Source: Halarsenatibacter sp964462585 (lineage in GTDB: Bacteria > Bacillota > Halanaerobiia > Halanaerobiales > Halarsenatibacteraceae). From it: a stretch of DNA of 29,220 bases. The stretch spans positions 1 to 29,220 of the forward strand of contig CAYXAK010000019.1 of assembly GCA_964462585.1 (NCBI GenBank), in the 5' to 3' direction. Both the position numbers and the translations under genes were made by a program. The notes beneath the pieces were generated by a model. It was not told the origin of the DNA. It made no database searches and saw only the letters and a list, made by a program, of their open reading frames with translations. This document shows, piece after piece, positions 7,236 through 15,800 of this stretch (its first letter is position 1; each line of letters begins with the position of its first letter).

Positions 7236-8777
7236 ATGAGCAGATCTGTAATAGATGGCTCCAGCTATATACTCGTGCACGGACCTAATACACTTAAGAT
7301 CGGAGGAACCACACAGCTGCAGGCCAAAAAGAACGAGGACTATGAATATCTGGACAGCCTGGAAGATAACCTGCGTTCCTTCCAGGAATGTGTGCAATAT
7401 GCCCCCAACCAGGCCTATATAGGCAATATACTGCCTGAAGAGCTTGAAGAGATCGATAAACCCTGGTATGAGGAGGATAATCTCCTGGATGAGGATAGAT
7501 TCAGCCCCCGGGGAGAGATGATGCCCGAGGATGAATTTTACGCACTTCTGCAGCATGTGGACGTTTTCGATCTGGTCTTTCTGAGCGAGGAGTTTGTGGA
7601 AGATATCCAGGGGGATATCTCCGAACACCCCGTTCTGGGCGACGATATTGAGCTGGAAGGAAGTGAGATAGAGGATATAGAGGAACTGATCGAAGAAGGG
7701 AGAGCTGAGCCCCTGCGCTGGCAGGGTGAGCTTGTGGGCTGTGTCAAAGAAGCTCACGGCAGCGATGAGAATCTGTCAGCACATGTTATACTGGAAAATC
7801 TGATGACAAAGGCCAGCAGTGTTCTGGCCATGAAGAACCTGGGAGCCAGACAGGATGTTCCTCTGGACGAGGTGGATTATATAATCGAGTGCTCCGAGGA
7901 GGCCTGTGGCGATATGAACCAGAGAGGTGGAGGCAATTTTGCCAAAGCCATCGGCGAGATCGCCGGCTGTGATAATGCCACGGGCAGCGACGTGCGAGGC
8001 TTCTGCGCCGCTCCCGCTCATGCTCTCATGCAGGCTTCCGCCCTGGTTGAATCGGGCATCTACGAACGGGTGGCTGTTGTGGGCGGCGGTGCTGTGGCCA
8101 AACTGGGCATGAACGGCAAGGATCATATCGAAGAGGGTATGCCTGTTCTGGAGGACACCTTAGGAGGTTTTGCTTTTTCGGTCAGCAGAGATGACGGTGA
8201 AAGTCCCGTGCTCAGAACCGATGTGCTGGGCCGTCATACCATAGGCAGAGGCTCTTCACCTCAGGCTGTAATATCAGCTCTGGTCACAGATGCCCTAGAC
8301 AAAGCCGGTCTGGCTCTGTCCGATATAGATAAGTACTCTGTGGAGATGCAGAATCCGGAGATAACAGAACCGGCCGGAGCGGGCAATGTGCCTCAATCGA
8401 ACTACAAGATGATAGCCGCCCTGGGGGTTAAGAGAGGAGATATTGAAAAGGCAGATATGATGGATTTTGTGGCAGAGCACGGTATGCCGGGCTTTGCTCC
8501 CACCCAGGGTCATATACCATCAGGTGTGCCCTTTATAGGTCCTGCGGCAGAGATGATGGAAGAAAATAAGCTGGAAAAAGCCCTCATCATAGGCAAGGGC
8601 AGCCTCTTTCTGGGCCGGATGACAAATCAGTTTGACGGCATCTCCTTTATCCTGGAGAAAAATGATGGTGCACCTGCGGAGGAAGAAAAGGTTGACAGAG
8701 ATGAGATCAGAGGCATAATATCCGGCGTTATGAGAAATATGGCCGATAACCTCAGAGAAGAGGCCGGGGAAGAATAG
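7236..8777 (+). CDS. grdC: Glycine/sarcosine/betaine reductase protein C, beta subunit GrdC
   Basis: A 513-aa subunit of the shared protein C, which receives the acetyl group from GrdA and releases acetyl phosphate with GrdD. The N-terminal part is the Grd-specific acidic region with QYAPNQAYIGN. The C-terminal two thirds resemble ketoacyl-ACP synthase III folds: a conserved IIECSEEACGDMNQRGGGNF segment, the Gly-rich VVGGGAVAKLGMNGK, and GHIPSGVPFIGPA near the end. Length matches the family. ATG at 7236 follows a strong SD (GGGGAGG). It is 37 bases after trxA and just before grdD. As protein C is common to glycine, sarcosine and betaine reductases, it does not itself identify the substrate. 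Confidence 0.95.
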   Translation: MSRSVIDGSSYILVHGPNTLKIGGTTQLQAKKNEDYEYLDSLEDNLRSFQECVQYAPNQAYIGNILPEELEEIDKPWYEEDNLLDEDRFSPRGEMMPEDEFYALLQHVDVFDLVFLSEEFVEDIQGDISEHPVLGDDIELEGSEIEDIEELIEEGRAEPLRWQGELVGCVKEAHGSDENLSAHVILENLMTKASSVLAMKNLGARQDVPLDEVDYIIECSEEACGDMNQRGGGNFAKAIGEIAGCDNATGSDVRGFCAAPAHALMQASALVESGIYERVAVVGGGAVAKLGMNGKDHIEEGMPVLEDTLGGFAFSVSRDDGESPVLRTDVLGRHTIGRGSSPQAVISALVTDALDKAGLALSDIDKYSVEMQNPEITEPAGAGNVPQSNYKMIAALGVKRGDIEKADMMDFVAEHGMPGFAPTQGHIPSGVPFIGPAAEMMEENKLEKALIIGKGSLFLGRMTNQFDGISFILEKNDGAPAEEEKVDRDEIRGIISGVMRNMADNLREEAGEE

Positions 8778-8789
8778 TGCCCTCTCTGA

Positions 8790-9956
8790 ATGTTAAATAA
8801 GGAGGTGTTTACAATCAGCGGAAAAGAACAGATTGCCGATGTCATGGAGGAAATAGCGGACGCCATAGAGACAGGTCAATTCGGAAAAAAGGTAAGAGTG
8901 GGGCTTACCACACCGGGCAGCGAGCACGGCGAAGATGAGCTCTGCCGGGCTGCTGCCATGGTTGAGCGCAGAAATGATGACATAGAACCGGTTCTGATAG
9001 GAAGCAGTTCTGTGGAAGGTGTTGAGCATCACGGTGCTGACGATCTGGAGGAAGCACATGATATCATGGAGGAGCTCTTCAGCCAGGATGAGATCGACTG
9101 TGCTGTCACACTCCATTACAGCTTCCCCCTGGGAGTGGCCACGGTGGGCAGGGTTATCTCTCCCTGCAGCGGCGAGGAGATGCTTTTAGCCACCACCACC
9201 GGCAGCAGTGCCACAGACAGGGTGGAGGCCATGGTCAGAAATGCTCTGTCAGGCCTGGCCACCGCCCGGGCTCTGGGCATTGATCAGCCCGAACTGGGCA
9301 TCTTAAATGTGGAAGGGGCCCGCAAGGTCCAAAAGGCCCTGAATGAGCTCAAAGAGAGCGGTCTTGATTTCCGGTTTGCCGAATCCGTCAGAGGTGACGG
9401 CGGCAGTGTGATGAGGGGCAACGATCTCCTGGTGGGCAGCTGTGATGTCATGGTCTGTGATACACTGACAGGTAATCTCCTCATGAAGCTCTTCTCCGCC
9501 CGTGAGGGTGGAGGGGTTTATGAGGTATCCGGTTTCGGTTATGGTCCGGGTATAGGCCCCGGACAGGATAATATCGTGGGCATAGTATCCAGGGCTTCTG
9601 GAGCTCCGGTTATCGCCAGAGCGATGGAATATATGGCCGAAGCATACAGAGGCGGGCTGAACCAGGAGTATGACGATCTGCTCGGCCAGGCCGAAAGTGC
9701 CGGACTGGAAGAGGTGCTGGAGCCGGAGGAAAAAGACTCAACCGGTGGTGAAGAGATATCAGCTCCTCCCGAGAAGAAGACCGATGTGGAGATATCCGGT
9801 GTGGATGTCCTCGATATTGAGAGTGCCCGTGAGTCCCTGTGGAAGCGGGATATCTATGCCGAAACAGGGATGGGCTGCTCAGGGCCCGTGGTCATGGTCT
9901 CTGACGATGATGAAGAGACCGCCCGGGAGATACTGAGTGAGAGCGGTTATCTATAG
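8790..9956 (+). CDS. grdD: Glycine/sarcosine/betaine reductase protein C, alpha subunit GrdD
   Basis: This is the acetyl-transferring partner of GrdC, related to PlsX/phosphate acetyltransferase-type folds: GILNVEGARKVQKAL, FAESVRGD, the GNDLLVGSCDVMVCDTLTGN stretch and GFGYGPGIGPG. A late cysteine in TGMGCSGPV corresponds to the one reported to carry the acetyl thioester. The coordinates use the first ATG (388 aa). However, the perfect SD AAGGAGGTG (8799-8807) lies after that ATG, and the codon correctly spaced from it is ATC at 8814, which would give a 380-residue protein starting SGKEQIADV like homologues. GTG 8805 is inside the SD. Initiation at ATC is therefore a real possibility. A strong terminator follows, closing the operon. 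Confidence 0.93.
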   Translation: MLNKEVFTISGKEQIADVMEEIADAIETGQFGKKVRVGLTTPGSEHGEDELCRAAAMVERRNDDIEPVLIGSSSVEGVEHHGADDLEEAHDIMEELFSQDEIDCAVTLHYSFPLGVATVGRVISPCSGEEMLLATTTGSSATDRVEAMVRNALSGLATARALGIDQPELGILNVEGARKVQKALNELKESGLDFRFAESVRGDGGSVMRGNDLLVGSCDVMVCDTLTGNLLMKLFSAREGGGVYEVSGFGYGPGIGPGQDNIVGIVSRASGAPVIARAMEYMAEAYRGGLNQEYDDLLGQAESAGLEEVLEPEEKDSTGGEEISAPPEKKTDVEISGVDVLDIESARESLWKRDIYAETGMGCSGPVVMVSDDDEETAREILSESGYL

Positions 9957-9998
9957 ATTGTCACTGCTGAACTGATGAAAATATGAGCTGATATCACA

Positions 9999-10056
9999 TG
10001 CAGAGGGGCCCTGATGCCTGAGAGCAGAGAGGCCCCTCTGTATTTTTGTTGTTTTT
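9999..10056 (+). terminator. Intrinsic terminator after grdD
   Basis: A perfect 10-bp stem (CAGAGGGGCC 10001-10010 with 10031-10040), extendable by two pairs, is followed by the T-rich tract 10041-10056. It closes the trxB-trxA-grdC-grdD operon. Confidence 0.88.
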
Positions 10057-10071
10057 CCATATCTCTGGCTT

Positions 10072-10139
10072 AAATTTTACCCGGCCGCAGGAGCAGAATG
10101 CCTGAGATTTACTGCTGACGGACTCCGGCCGGAAAATTT
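10072..10139 (+). repeat. Imperfect inverted repeat upstream of glucan phosphorylase
   Basis: AAATTTT (10072-10078), CCGGCC (10081-10086) and GGAG (10090-10093) pair with CTCC (10123-10126), GGCCGG (10127-10132) and AAAATTT (10133-10139), with small bulges on the 5' side. It forms one long stem-loop between the grdD terminator and the next gene. It might be an RNA leader, a processing site or an old element end; no function can be assigned. The rest of 10140-10252 has no gene and no clear promoter. Confidence 0.45.
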
Positions 10140-10252
10140 TACAGAGGTGACTGAATTTATACCGGGCTGGAAGCAGGATTTGGCGGCTTGAGAGAGAATG
10201 TGAAAAATAGAGTAAGCTCTGGCCCAAAATAATTTATTACGGGTGATATGAT

Positions 10253-11926
10253 ATGAAGACAGAAAAAAACAGAAGAGGTAAACCCACAGTTGCCTATTTT
10301 TGCATGGAATATGGACTCGATGAAAGCTTTCCCATATATGCAGGGGGTCTGGGTATTCTGGCAGGTGATGTCCTCAAAGCCGCCGATGATCTGGATTATC
10401 CCCTTGTGGGTGTGGGGCTTCTGTGGAGGCAGGGTTATACACGTCAGAACATCGATGCAGATGGTGATCCTGTCGACAGCTATCCCCGCAATGATCACAT
10501 ATATGATCTGGTGGAGGATACGGGCCATGAAGTTTCAGTAGAGATAAGAGGGAGGAGTGTCAGCTGTCATATCTACAAAGCTTCCGACTTTGGCAACAGC
10601 GACCTCTACCTTCTCGACACAAATCATCCTGACAATGAGGGTGGAGATAAATGGATAACAGGTCAGCTCTACGGCTGGTTCAGCGAGGAGCGCATCGCCC
10701 AGGAGATAGTTCTCGGCATCGGCGGTGTGAGGGCCCTGGAGAAGCTGGGTATAGATGTCGATGTCTATCACTTCAATGAAGGACATGCAGCGCTGGCGGG
10801 AACCGAGCTTCTGAATGAGGAGATGGCTGGTGGAGCTGATTTCTCCCAGGCCCTGCAGAACGTCAGGGAGAAGATAGTCTTCACCACCCACACACCGGTG
10901 GAACAGGGCAATGAGGAGCACAGCCTGAAAACGCTGGAATATATGGGGGCATTCAATGGCCTGAATATCGATCAGATGGTAAGAATCGGCGGTGCTCCCT
11001 TTAACATGACGGTGGCCGGCCTGCGGCTGGCTTCCATAGCAAACGGAGTTTCACAGCTGCACGGCCGCACAGCCAGGGATATGTGGGAGAAGGTGGATGA
11101 TAGAGCTTCGATACTGGCCATCACAAATGGTGTCCATCAGCCCACCTGGGTCGATGAGAGAATTATATCGGCCTATGAGGACGGGGAAGAACTCCTCCCC
11201 GTGCATCAGGAGTTAAAATCCGAGCTCATTGATTTTATCGAAGCTAGAGAGGGCACCTGTCTGGATGAGGATAAACTTCTCATAGGCTTTGCCCGCCGGG
11301 CCGCTCCCTACAAGAGAGCACCGCTCATCTTCACAGATGAGGAGAAGATTGAACCCTATCTGGAAGAAGGTAAAATTCAGATAGTATTCTCCGGCAAGGC
11401 CCATCCACTTGACGATAAGGGCAAGGAGATTGTTTCCACACTGGTGGAGATGGGCGAAAAATATCCTGACAGTGTGGTCTTTCTGGAAAACTATGATATG
11501 GAGATAGGCAGAATGCTGACATGTGGTGTCGATATCTGGCTGAACAATCCCCGCCGTCCCAAGGAAGCCAGCGGCACCTCCGGCATGAAAGCTGCCATGA
11601 ACGGCATTCCCAACCTGAGCATTCTCGATGGGTGGTGGCCGGAAGCCTGCCAGCACGGTGTTAACGGCTGGCAGTTTGGAGATGGTCTTGAAGCCGAAAC
11701 TGCAGAGAAACAGGATAAGCATGATCTCGAAGCACTCTATGAGGTTCTGCTGGAGGAAGTTCTTCCGGCCTATTATGAGGAGAGAGATGAGTGGGAATCG
11801 ATCATGAGGGAGAGCATTTCTTCCACTTATGACAAATTCAGCGCTCAGAATATGCTGAGGGATTATCACAGCAAAATGTATACAGCTTCCAGCCGGGCCG
11901 GAGCCGAGAGGATCAATTTACTTTGA
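10253..11926 (+). CDS. glgP: Alpha-glucan (glycogen/maltodextrin) phosphorylase, short form
   Basis: A 557-aa GT35-family phosphorylase that releases glucose-1-phosphate from alpha-1,4-glucans with PLP. It begins close to the catalytic core (TVAYFCMEYGLDESFPIYAGGLGILAGD), lacking the long regulatory N-terminus of the 800-residue classical enzymes, as do the compact bacterial and archaeal alpha-glucan phosphorylases. The PLP site is EASGTSGMKAAMNG with Lys446. Other signatures are YHFNEGHAAL, FTTHTPVEQGNE, ITNGVHQPTW and the C-terminal HGVNGWQFGDG. It stands alone between the grdD terminator and the PspC gene's promoter. It would mobilise storage polysaccharide or maltodextrin; the exact substrate cannot be read from sequence. 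Confidence 0.92.
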   Translation: MKTEKNRRGKPTVAYFCMEYGLDESFPIYAGGLGILAGDVLKAADDLDYPLVGVGLLWRQGYTRQNIDADGDPVDSYPRNDHIYDLVEDTGHEVSVEIRGRSVSCHIYKASDFGNSDLYLLDTNHPDNEGGDKWITGQLYGWFSEERIAQEIVLGIGGVRALEKLGIDVDVYHFNEGHAALAGTELLNEEMAGGADFSQALQNVREKIVFTTHTPVEQGNEEHSLKTLEYMGAFNGLNIDQMVRIGGAPFNMTVAGLRLASIANGVSQLHGRTARDMWEKVDDRASILAITNGVHQPTWVDERIISAYEDGEELLPVHQELKSELIDFIEAREGTCLDEDKLLIGFARRAAPYKRAPLIFTDEEKIEPYLEEGKIQIVFSGKAHPLDDKGKEIVSTLVEMGEKYPDSVVFLENYDMEIGRMLTCGVDIWLNNPRRPKEASGTSGMKAAMNGIPNLSILDGWWPEACQHGVNGWQFGDGLEAETAEKQDKHDLEALYEVLLEEVLPAYYEERDEWESIMRESISSTYDKFSAQNMLRDYHSKMYTASSRAGAERINLL

Positions 11927-11951
11927 ATGTTGCAACAATATAAGATATAAT
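11923..11951 (+). promoter_or_regulatory. Promoter for the PspC/LiaF pair, -35 over the upstream stop codon
   Basis: TTGAAT (11923-11928) and TATAAT (11946-11951) are 17 bp apart. The TGA stop of the phosphorylase gene (11924-11926) lies inside the -35. An inverted repeat (11948-11957 with 11996-12004) follows in the expected leader. No other feature is seen in 11927-12034. Confidence 0.6.
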
Positions 11952-12034
11952 AAGCGGTAGAGAGGGTTCGAAAGAGGCTTGAATATAGATATTATCCGCT
12001 ATTAGCAAAATAAACCGGAAATGGGGTTGTCAAA

Positions 12035-12514
12035 GTGAAGAATGCTGACGGGGAGAAAAAAAGGCTTTACAGGTCGCGCGGTGATAAAGTTCTGGGAGGA
12101 GTATGTGGTGGTATAGCTGAATATTTCAATGTTGACCCCATTTTGATCAGGCTTTTCTTTATTCTCATGTTTTTTGCAGAAGGGGCCGGTCTGCTGGCCT
12201 ATATCATCGCCTGGATAATAATTCCCCTGCAGCCCTCCATCGAGGCTGAAAGCGGGGCTGCGGGTGAGGGCGAATCTGAAGCTGAATTCTCTGAAGCTGA
12301 TGAGGAGGAATTCTCCGCAGAGGAAGATCGCTCTTCCCGCGGCAGGGGAAGAGTGCGCCAGCGCTATCTGGGCATATTTTTCGTGATCCTGGGGGCATTT
12401 TTTCTGCTCGATATCTGGTTTCCCGCCATATATTTCCGGCCTTTCTGGCCCCTGATCTTCGTCATCATAGGTGTCTTTTTGCTGATAAGGGGGGTGGATT
12501 TCGGTGGCAGATAG
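12035..12514 (+). CDS. PspC-domain membrane protein
   Basis: A 159-aa protein. Residues about 9-68 are a PspC domain: LYRSRGDKVLGGVCGGIAEY then FNVDPILIRLFFILMFF and a transmembrane helix ending WIIIPLQ. A very acidic linker (about 70-105) follows, then two more hydrophobic segments (IFFVILGAFFLLDIW and PLIFVIIGVFLLI) resembling the DUF5668 membrane unit. The start is GTG with a modest G-rich SD. PspC proteins take part in envelope-stress responses. The next gene overlaps it by 11 bases, implying translational coupling and joint function. Confidence 0.85.
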   Translation: MKNADGEKKRLYRSRGDKVLGGVCGGIAEYFNVDPILIRLFFILMFFAEGAGLLAYIIAWIIIPLQPSIEAESGAAGEGESEAEFSEADEEEFSAEEDRSSRGRGRVRQRYLGIFFVILGAFFLLDIWFPAIYFRPFWPLIFVIIGVFLLIRGVDFGGR

Positions 12515-13457
12515 CCGTCACAATCGTGCTGATATCACTTTCGGTGTAATTTTAATCGGCATCGGTGCTCTGTTTTTGCTCAATACTTTCGATATCATCG
12601 GTTATAATGTCTGGCATCTTCTGACAAGGAGCTGGCCTCTTTTTCTGATACTGATCGGGCTGAATATACTCGTGCGGCAGACTAAAATCTGGTGGATCAC
12701 CCCCCTTCTGCTGGTCATCGTCTTTGTCGGCCTGCTCTTTCCCCATCCCCGGAATATTATCTACTGGAATCTGGTGGGCCGACCCGCCCGGCAGGTTGAA
12801 AATCACACCGATACGCTGGATTCACAGATGATGTTCGATCCTCAGATTGAAATTATGGATATCAATCTGAGGGTTGATGCGGGCAGAATCGATATACAGC
12901 ATCTGGATGAAGAAGCAGGGAAAGAGGGAGAAAAGCTGTACGATCTCACCTTTGAATATCGCGAGGAGCAGCCTGATGTGGATTATGAATTTGACACCAG
13001 CGAGGGACTGGGCAGCCTCTCGGTTCATCAGAGACAGAGATTCCAGCTGGAAGAGATCGATATAATCAATCACGCATCACTTGCTCTCAATGACAGGATC
13101 CCCTACAGGCTCAATATCGAGTCAGGGGCAGGGCATTATGAGCTCGATTTTTCCCGTCTTCAGATCGATGATCTGGAGATAAATGCCGGGGTGAGTGATC
13201 TTTCGATAACCTTTGGAGAATACAGCAGCGAGGTGGAGATAAGCTCCGGCGCTTCAAATATGAATTTCAATATACCGGCCGGGGTGGGGTTTCGGATCGA
13301 CACCGAGAATGTGGTGAGCAACGATAATTTTGAGGAGATGGGTCTAAAAGAAGTTGATCCCAACACCTTTGAGACAGAGGATTTTTCCGCTCAGGAGCGC
13401 CAGATCCATGTGGTGCTTTCCAGCCCGGCCAGCAATATAAATGTGGAAGTTGATTGA
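12504..13457 (+). CDS. LiaF-like membrane protein with toastrack-type C-terminal domain
   Basis: A 317-aa protein. The N-terminal 90 residues hold about four hydrophobic segments (ITFGVILIGIGALFLLNTF, SWPLFLILIGLNILV, LLLVIVFVGLLFP), a DUF5668/LiaF-type arrangement. The remainder is a soluble beta-rich domain with repeats such as LNIESGAGHYELDFS, LEINAGVSDLSITF and VEISSGASNMNFNIP, the pattern of DUF4097/LiaF 'toastrack' beta-solenoids. GTG 12504 is preceded by a G-rich SD (AAGGGGGG) inside the pspC gene, which it overlaps by 11 bases. Such proteins often modulate a histidine kinase sensing cell-wall damage, but no kinase or response regulator is adjacent. Function beyond envelope stress is not claimed. 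Confidence 0.8.
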   Translation: MADSRHNRADITFGVILIGIGALFLLNTFDIIGYNVWHLLTRSWPLFLILIGLNILVRQTKIWWITPLLLVIVFVGLLFPHPRNIIYWNLVGRPARQVENHTDTLDSQMMFDPQIEIMDINLRVDAGRIDIQHLDEEAGKEGEKLYDLTFEYREEQPDVDYEFDTSEGLGSLSVHQRQRFQLEEIDIINHASLALNDRIPYRLNIESGAGHYELDFSRLQIDDLEINAGVSDLSITFGEYSSEVEISSGASNMNFNIPAGVGFRIDTENVVSNDNFEEMGLKEVDPNTFETEDFSAQERQIHVVLSSPASNINVEVD

Positions 13458-13492
13458 ACTGAAAATCAGCTTCCAGGGAGGTTACACAAATA

Positions 13493-14530
13493 ATGCAGAA
13501 AGAGATGACAGCTGTAGTCAAGACCGAAGCTGAACCTGGAGCGGAAATCAAGCAGGTCCCGGTTCCCGAACCCTCTCCCACTCAGATATTGATAGAGGTT
13601 AAGACCACATCGATCTGTGGCAGTGATTACCATATCTATTCCTGGAATGAGTGGGCCCGGGAAAATATATCTCTGCCCCACATAATGGGGCATGAGGTGG
13701 CCGGTGAAGTCCTGGAGGTAGGCGAGCAGGTGACCAGGGTTGAGAAAGGTGACTTCGTCTCCGCCGAGACCCATATCAACTGCGGTCACTGCTATCAATG
13801 CCGTACCGGCAGGGCCCATATCTGCCAGAACATGAAAATTCTGGGCGTCCATACCGACGGTGTTTTTGCCGAATATGCTGTTATCGAATCCCGGGTGGCT
13901 GTGAAAACCCCGGAGGAGATACCGGCTGAGATGGCCTCACTGCAGGAACCACTGGGAAATGCCATCGATACGATCAAAGCCGGCAGTGTCCGGGGCAAGA
14001 ACGTTCTGGTCACCGGAGCAGGCCCGGCCGGCCTGATGTCGGTAGCGGTGGCCAGAGCTTTCGGTGCCGCCACTTTAACGGTGACAGAACCGATGGAATA
14101 CAGGCGTGATATGGCTCTGGAGATGGGCGCGGACTATGCCCTTGATCCTGCTGATAATGTGGAAAATCATGTGAATGAAATAACTGATGGTGATGGTGTC
14201 GATTTTGTGGCCGAGATGTCAGGTGTTGAGGCCGCGATAAGGCAGGGCTTAAGGCAGCTCACTCCGGGGGGCAAAATGGCAATTTTGGGCCTTCCCGCTG
14301 GAGAGGTTACACTGGATTTAAATAATGATCTCATCTTTAAAGGAGCTGAAATTGAGGGGATTACGGGTAGAGAGATGTATGAGACCTGGTATATTGCCAA
14401 AAGGCTCCTCAGGGAGGGCATCATCGATCTGGAAAAGCTGGTCACACATAAATTTTCTCTGGATGAATATGAAAAGGGAATGAAGCTGATGGAAGAGGGC
14501 AGATGCGGTAAAATAGTCCTTTCAACTTAA
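13493..14530 (+). CDS. tdh: L-threonine 3-dehydrogenase (zinc-dependent MDR family)
   Basis: A 345-aa medium-chain dehydrogenase that oxidises L-threonine to 2-amino-3-ketobutyrate with NAD+. Catalytic zinc ligands are visible as C42 (SICGSD), H67-E68 (GHE), and structural zinc cysteines at C97, C100, C103 and C111. The Rossmann motif is G175-A-G-P-A-G180. The segment IYSWNEWA after the first Cys is typical of Tdh and differs from sorbitol or alcohol dehydrogenases. SD AGGGAGGT precedes the ATG by about 10 bases. The next gene, 16 bases away, is kbl, whose product uses the unstable ketoacid, which makes the Tdh call firm. No separate promoter was seen in the 35 bases after the LiaF-like gene. 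Confidence 0.93.
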   Translation: MQKEMTAVVKTEAEPGAEIKQVPVPEPSPTQILIEVKTTSICGSDYHIYSWNEWARENISLPHIMGHEVAGEVLEVGEQVTRVEKGDFVSAETHINCGHCYQCRTGRAHICQNMKILGVHTDGVFAEYAVIESRVAVKTPEEIPAEMASLQEPLGNAIDTIKAGSVRGKNVLVTGAGPAGLMSVAVARAFGAATLTVTEPMEYRRDMALEMGADYALDPADNVENHVNEITDGDGVDFVAEMSGVEAAIRQGLRQLTPGGKMAILGLPAGEVTLDLNNDLIFKGAEIEGITGREMYETWYIAKRLLREGIIDLEKLVTHKFSLDEYEKGMKLMEEGRCGKIVLST

Positions 14531-14546
14531 AAGGAGGTAAAGGTTT

Positions 14547-15728
14547 ATGAATGAGGGGTTTATTGACCATCTGCAGGAGGAGATAGATAGTCTGCATGAA
14601 GAGGGTCTTTACAATAATATACGCTCACTGGAAAGCCCCCAGGGAGCCTGGGTGGAGATCGATGGTGAGGAGAAGCTGAATTTCTGTTCAAATAATTATC
14701 TGGGACTGGCCAACCACCCCGAGCTGGTCGAAGCGGCTCAGAGGGCTGCCGATAAATACGGTGTCGGTCCTGGGGCCGTCCGGACCATAGCGGGGACCAT
14801 GGAGCTGCATGAAGAGCTGGAGGAGAGGCTGGCTGAATTTAAAAAGGCCGAAGCCACGCTGACCTTTCAGTCCGGTTTCAATGCCAATCTGGCCATAATT
14901 CCTGCCATAGCCGGAGAAGAAGATGTTATAATAAGCGATGAGCTGAACCATGCCAGCATCATAGACGGCTGCCGTCTTTCCCGGGCCGATCTTGAGGTTT
15001 ATGAGCATGCGGATATGGAGAGCCTGGAGGAAGTGCTGGAAAGCTGTGATGGGCGCCACAGGTTCATCATAACGGATGGAGTCTTCAGCATGGATGGAGA
15101 TATAGCTCCCCTGCCGGAGATTGTGGAGCTTGCTCAGGAATACGATGCGGTAGTTATGGTCGATGATGCTCACGGTGAAGGTGTTTTAGGCAGCCACGGC
15201 CGCGGCATCGTCGATCATTTTGATCTGCACGGTGAGGTCGATATCGAGGTGGGAACATTCTCCAAAGCCTTCGGAACTGTCGGAGGTGCGGTGGCCGGCA
15301 GCGAGACACTGGTGGAATTTCTGCGCCAGAGGGGAAGGCCCTTTCTCTTCAGCTCGGCCGTAACCCCGCCGGATCTGGCCGCGACCATAAAGGCTATTGA
15401 TATTCTGCAGAAGGATAATGAGCTGGTGGAGAAACTCTGGAACAATGCTGAGGTATTTCAGGAGAACATGAAGGACGCGGGCTTCGATGTTGGCAAGACC
15501 GAAACCCCCATAACTCCCGTGATGCTGGGCAAAGCAAAAACAGCCAGCAGATTCAGCGACAGGCTGTTTGAGGAGGGAATATTCGCCCAGTCCATAGGCT
15601 ATCCCACAGTCCCCCGGGATAAAGCCCGGATAAGGGTGATGATCTCGGCCGCTCACGGACATGATGATCTGGAATTTGCCCTGGATAAGTTCAAGAAGAT
15701 AGGGCGTGAGCTGGATCTTATAGACTGA
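14547..15728 (+). CDS. kbl: Glycine C-acetyltransferase (2-amino-3-ketobutyrate CoA ligase)
   Basis: A 393-aa PLP enzyme of the alpha-oxoamine synthase family that cleaves 2-amino-3-ketobutyrate with CoA to glycine and acetyl-CoA. Signatures: FCSNNYLGLANHPELV, GAVRTIAGTMELHEELEE, DELNHASIIDG, MVDDAHGEGVLG, and the PLP lysine K240 in GTFSKAFGTVGG. The length is as usual. SD AAGGAGGT lies just before the ATG, and the gene is 16 bases after tdh, making a tdh-kbl operon. BioF and serine palmitoyltransferase are close relatives, but the tdh partner decides. The glycine formed could feed biosynthesis or, if grdE/grdB exist elsewhere, reduction. Confidence 0.94.
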   Translation: MNEGFIDHLQEEIDSLHEEGLYNNIRSLESPQGAWVEIDGEEKLNFCSNNYLGLANHPELVEAAQRAADKYGVGPGAVRTIAGTMELHEELEERLAEFKKAEATLTFQSGFNANLAIIPAIAGEEDVIISDELNHASIIDGCRLSRADLEVYEHADMESLEEVLESCDGRHRFIITDGVFSMDGDIAPLPEIVELAQEYDAVVMVDDAHGEGVLGSHGRGIVDHFDLHGEVDIEVGTFSKAFGTVGGAVAGSETLVEFLRQRGRPFLFSSAVTPPDLAATIKAIDILQKDNELVEKLWNNAEVFQENMKDAGFDVGKTETPITPVMLGKAKTASRFSDRLFEEGIFAQSIGYPTVPRDKARIRVMISAAHGHDDLEFALDKFKKIGRELDLID

Positions 15729-15759
15729 GAGAATGCGATGCCCGGAAGTTGATCTTTAA

Positions 15760-15785
15760 AACCCCCCGCCTAACAGCGGGGGGTT
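15760..15785. terminator. Bidirectional terminator between kbl and the minus-strand MBL gene
   Basis: AACCCCCCGC (15760-15769) pairs perfectly with GCGGGGGGTT (15776-15785) over a six-base loop. Short A/T runs on both sides allow use by the two convergent genes. Confidence 0.8.
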
Positions 15786-15800
15786 AATGAATGCGGGAGG

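Noticed and set aside
14547..15728. BioF (8-amino-7-oxononanoate synthase).
   Set aside because: The adjacent tdh gene and absence of biotin genes favour Kbl.
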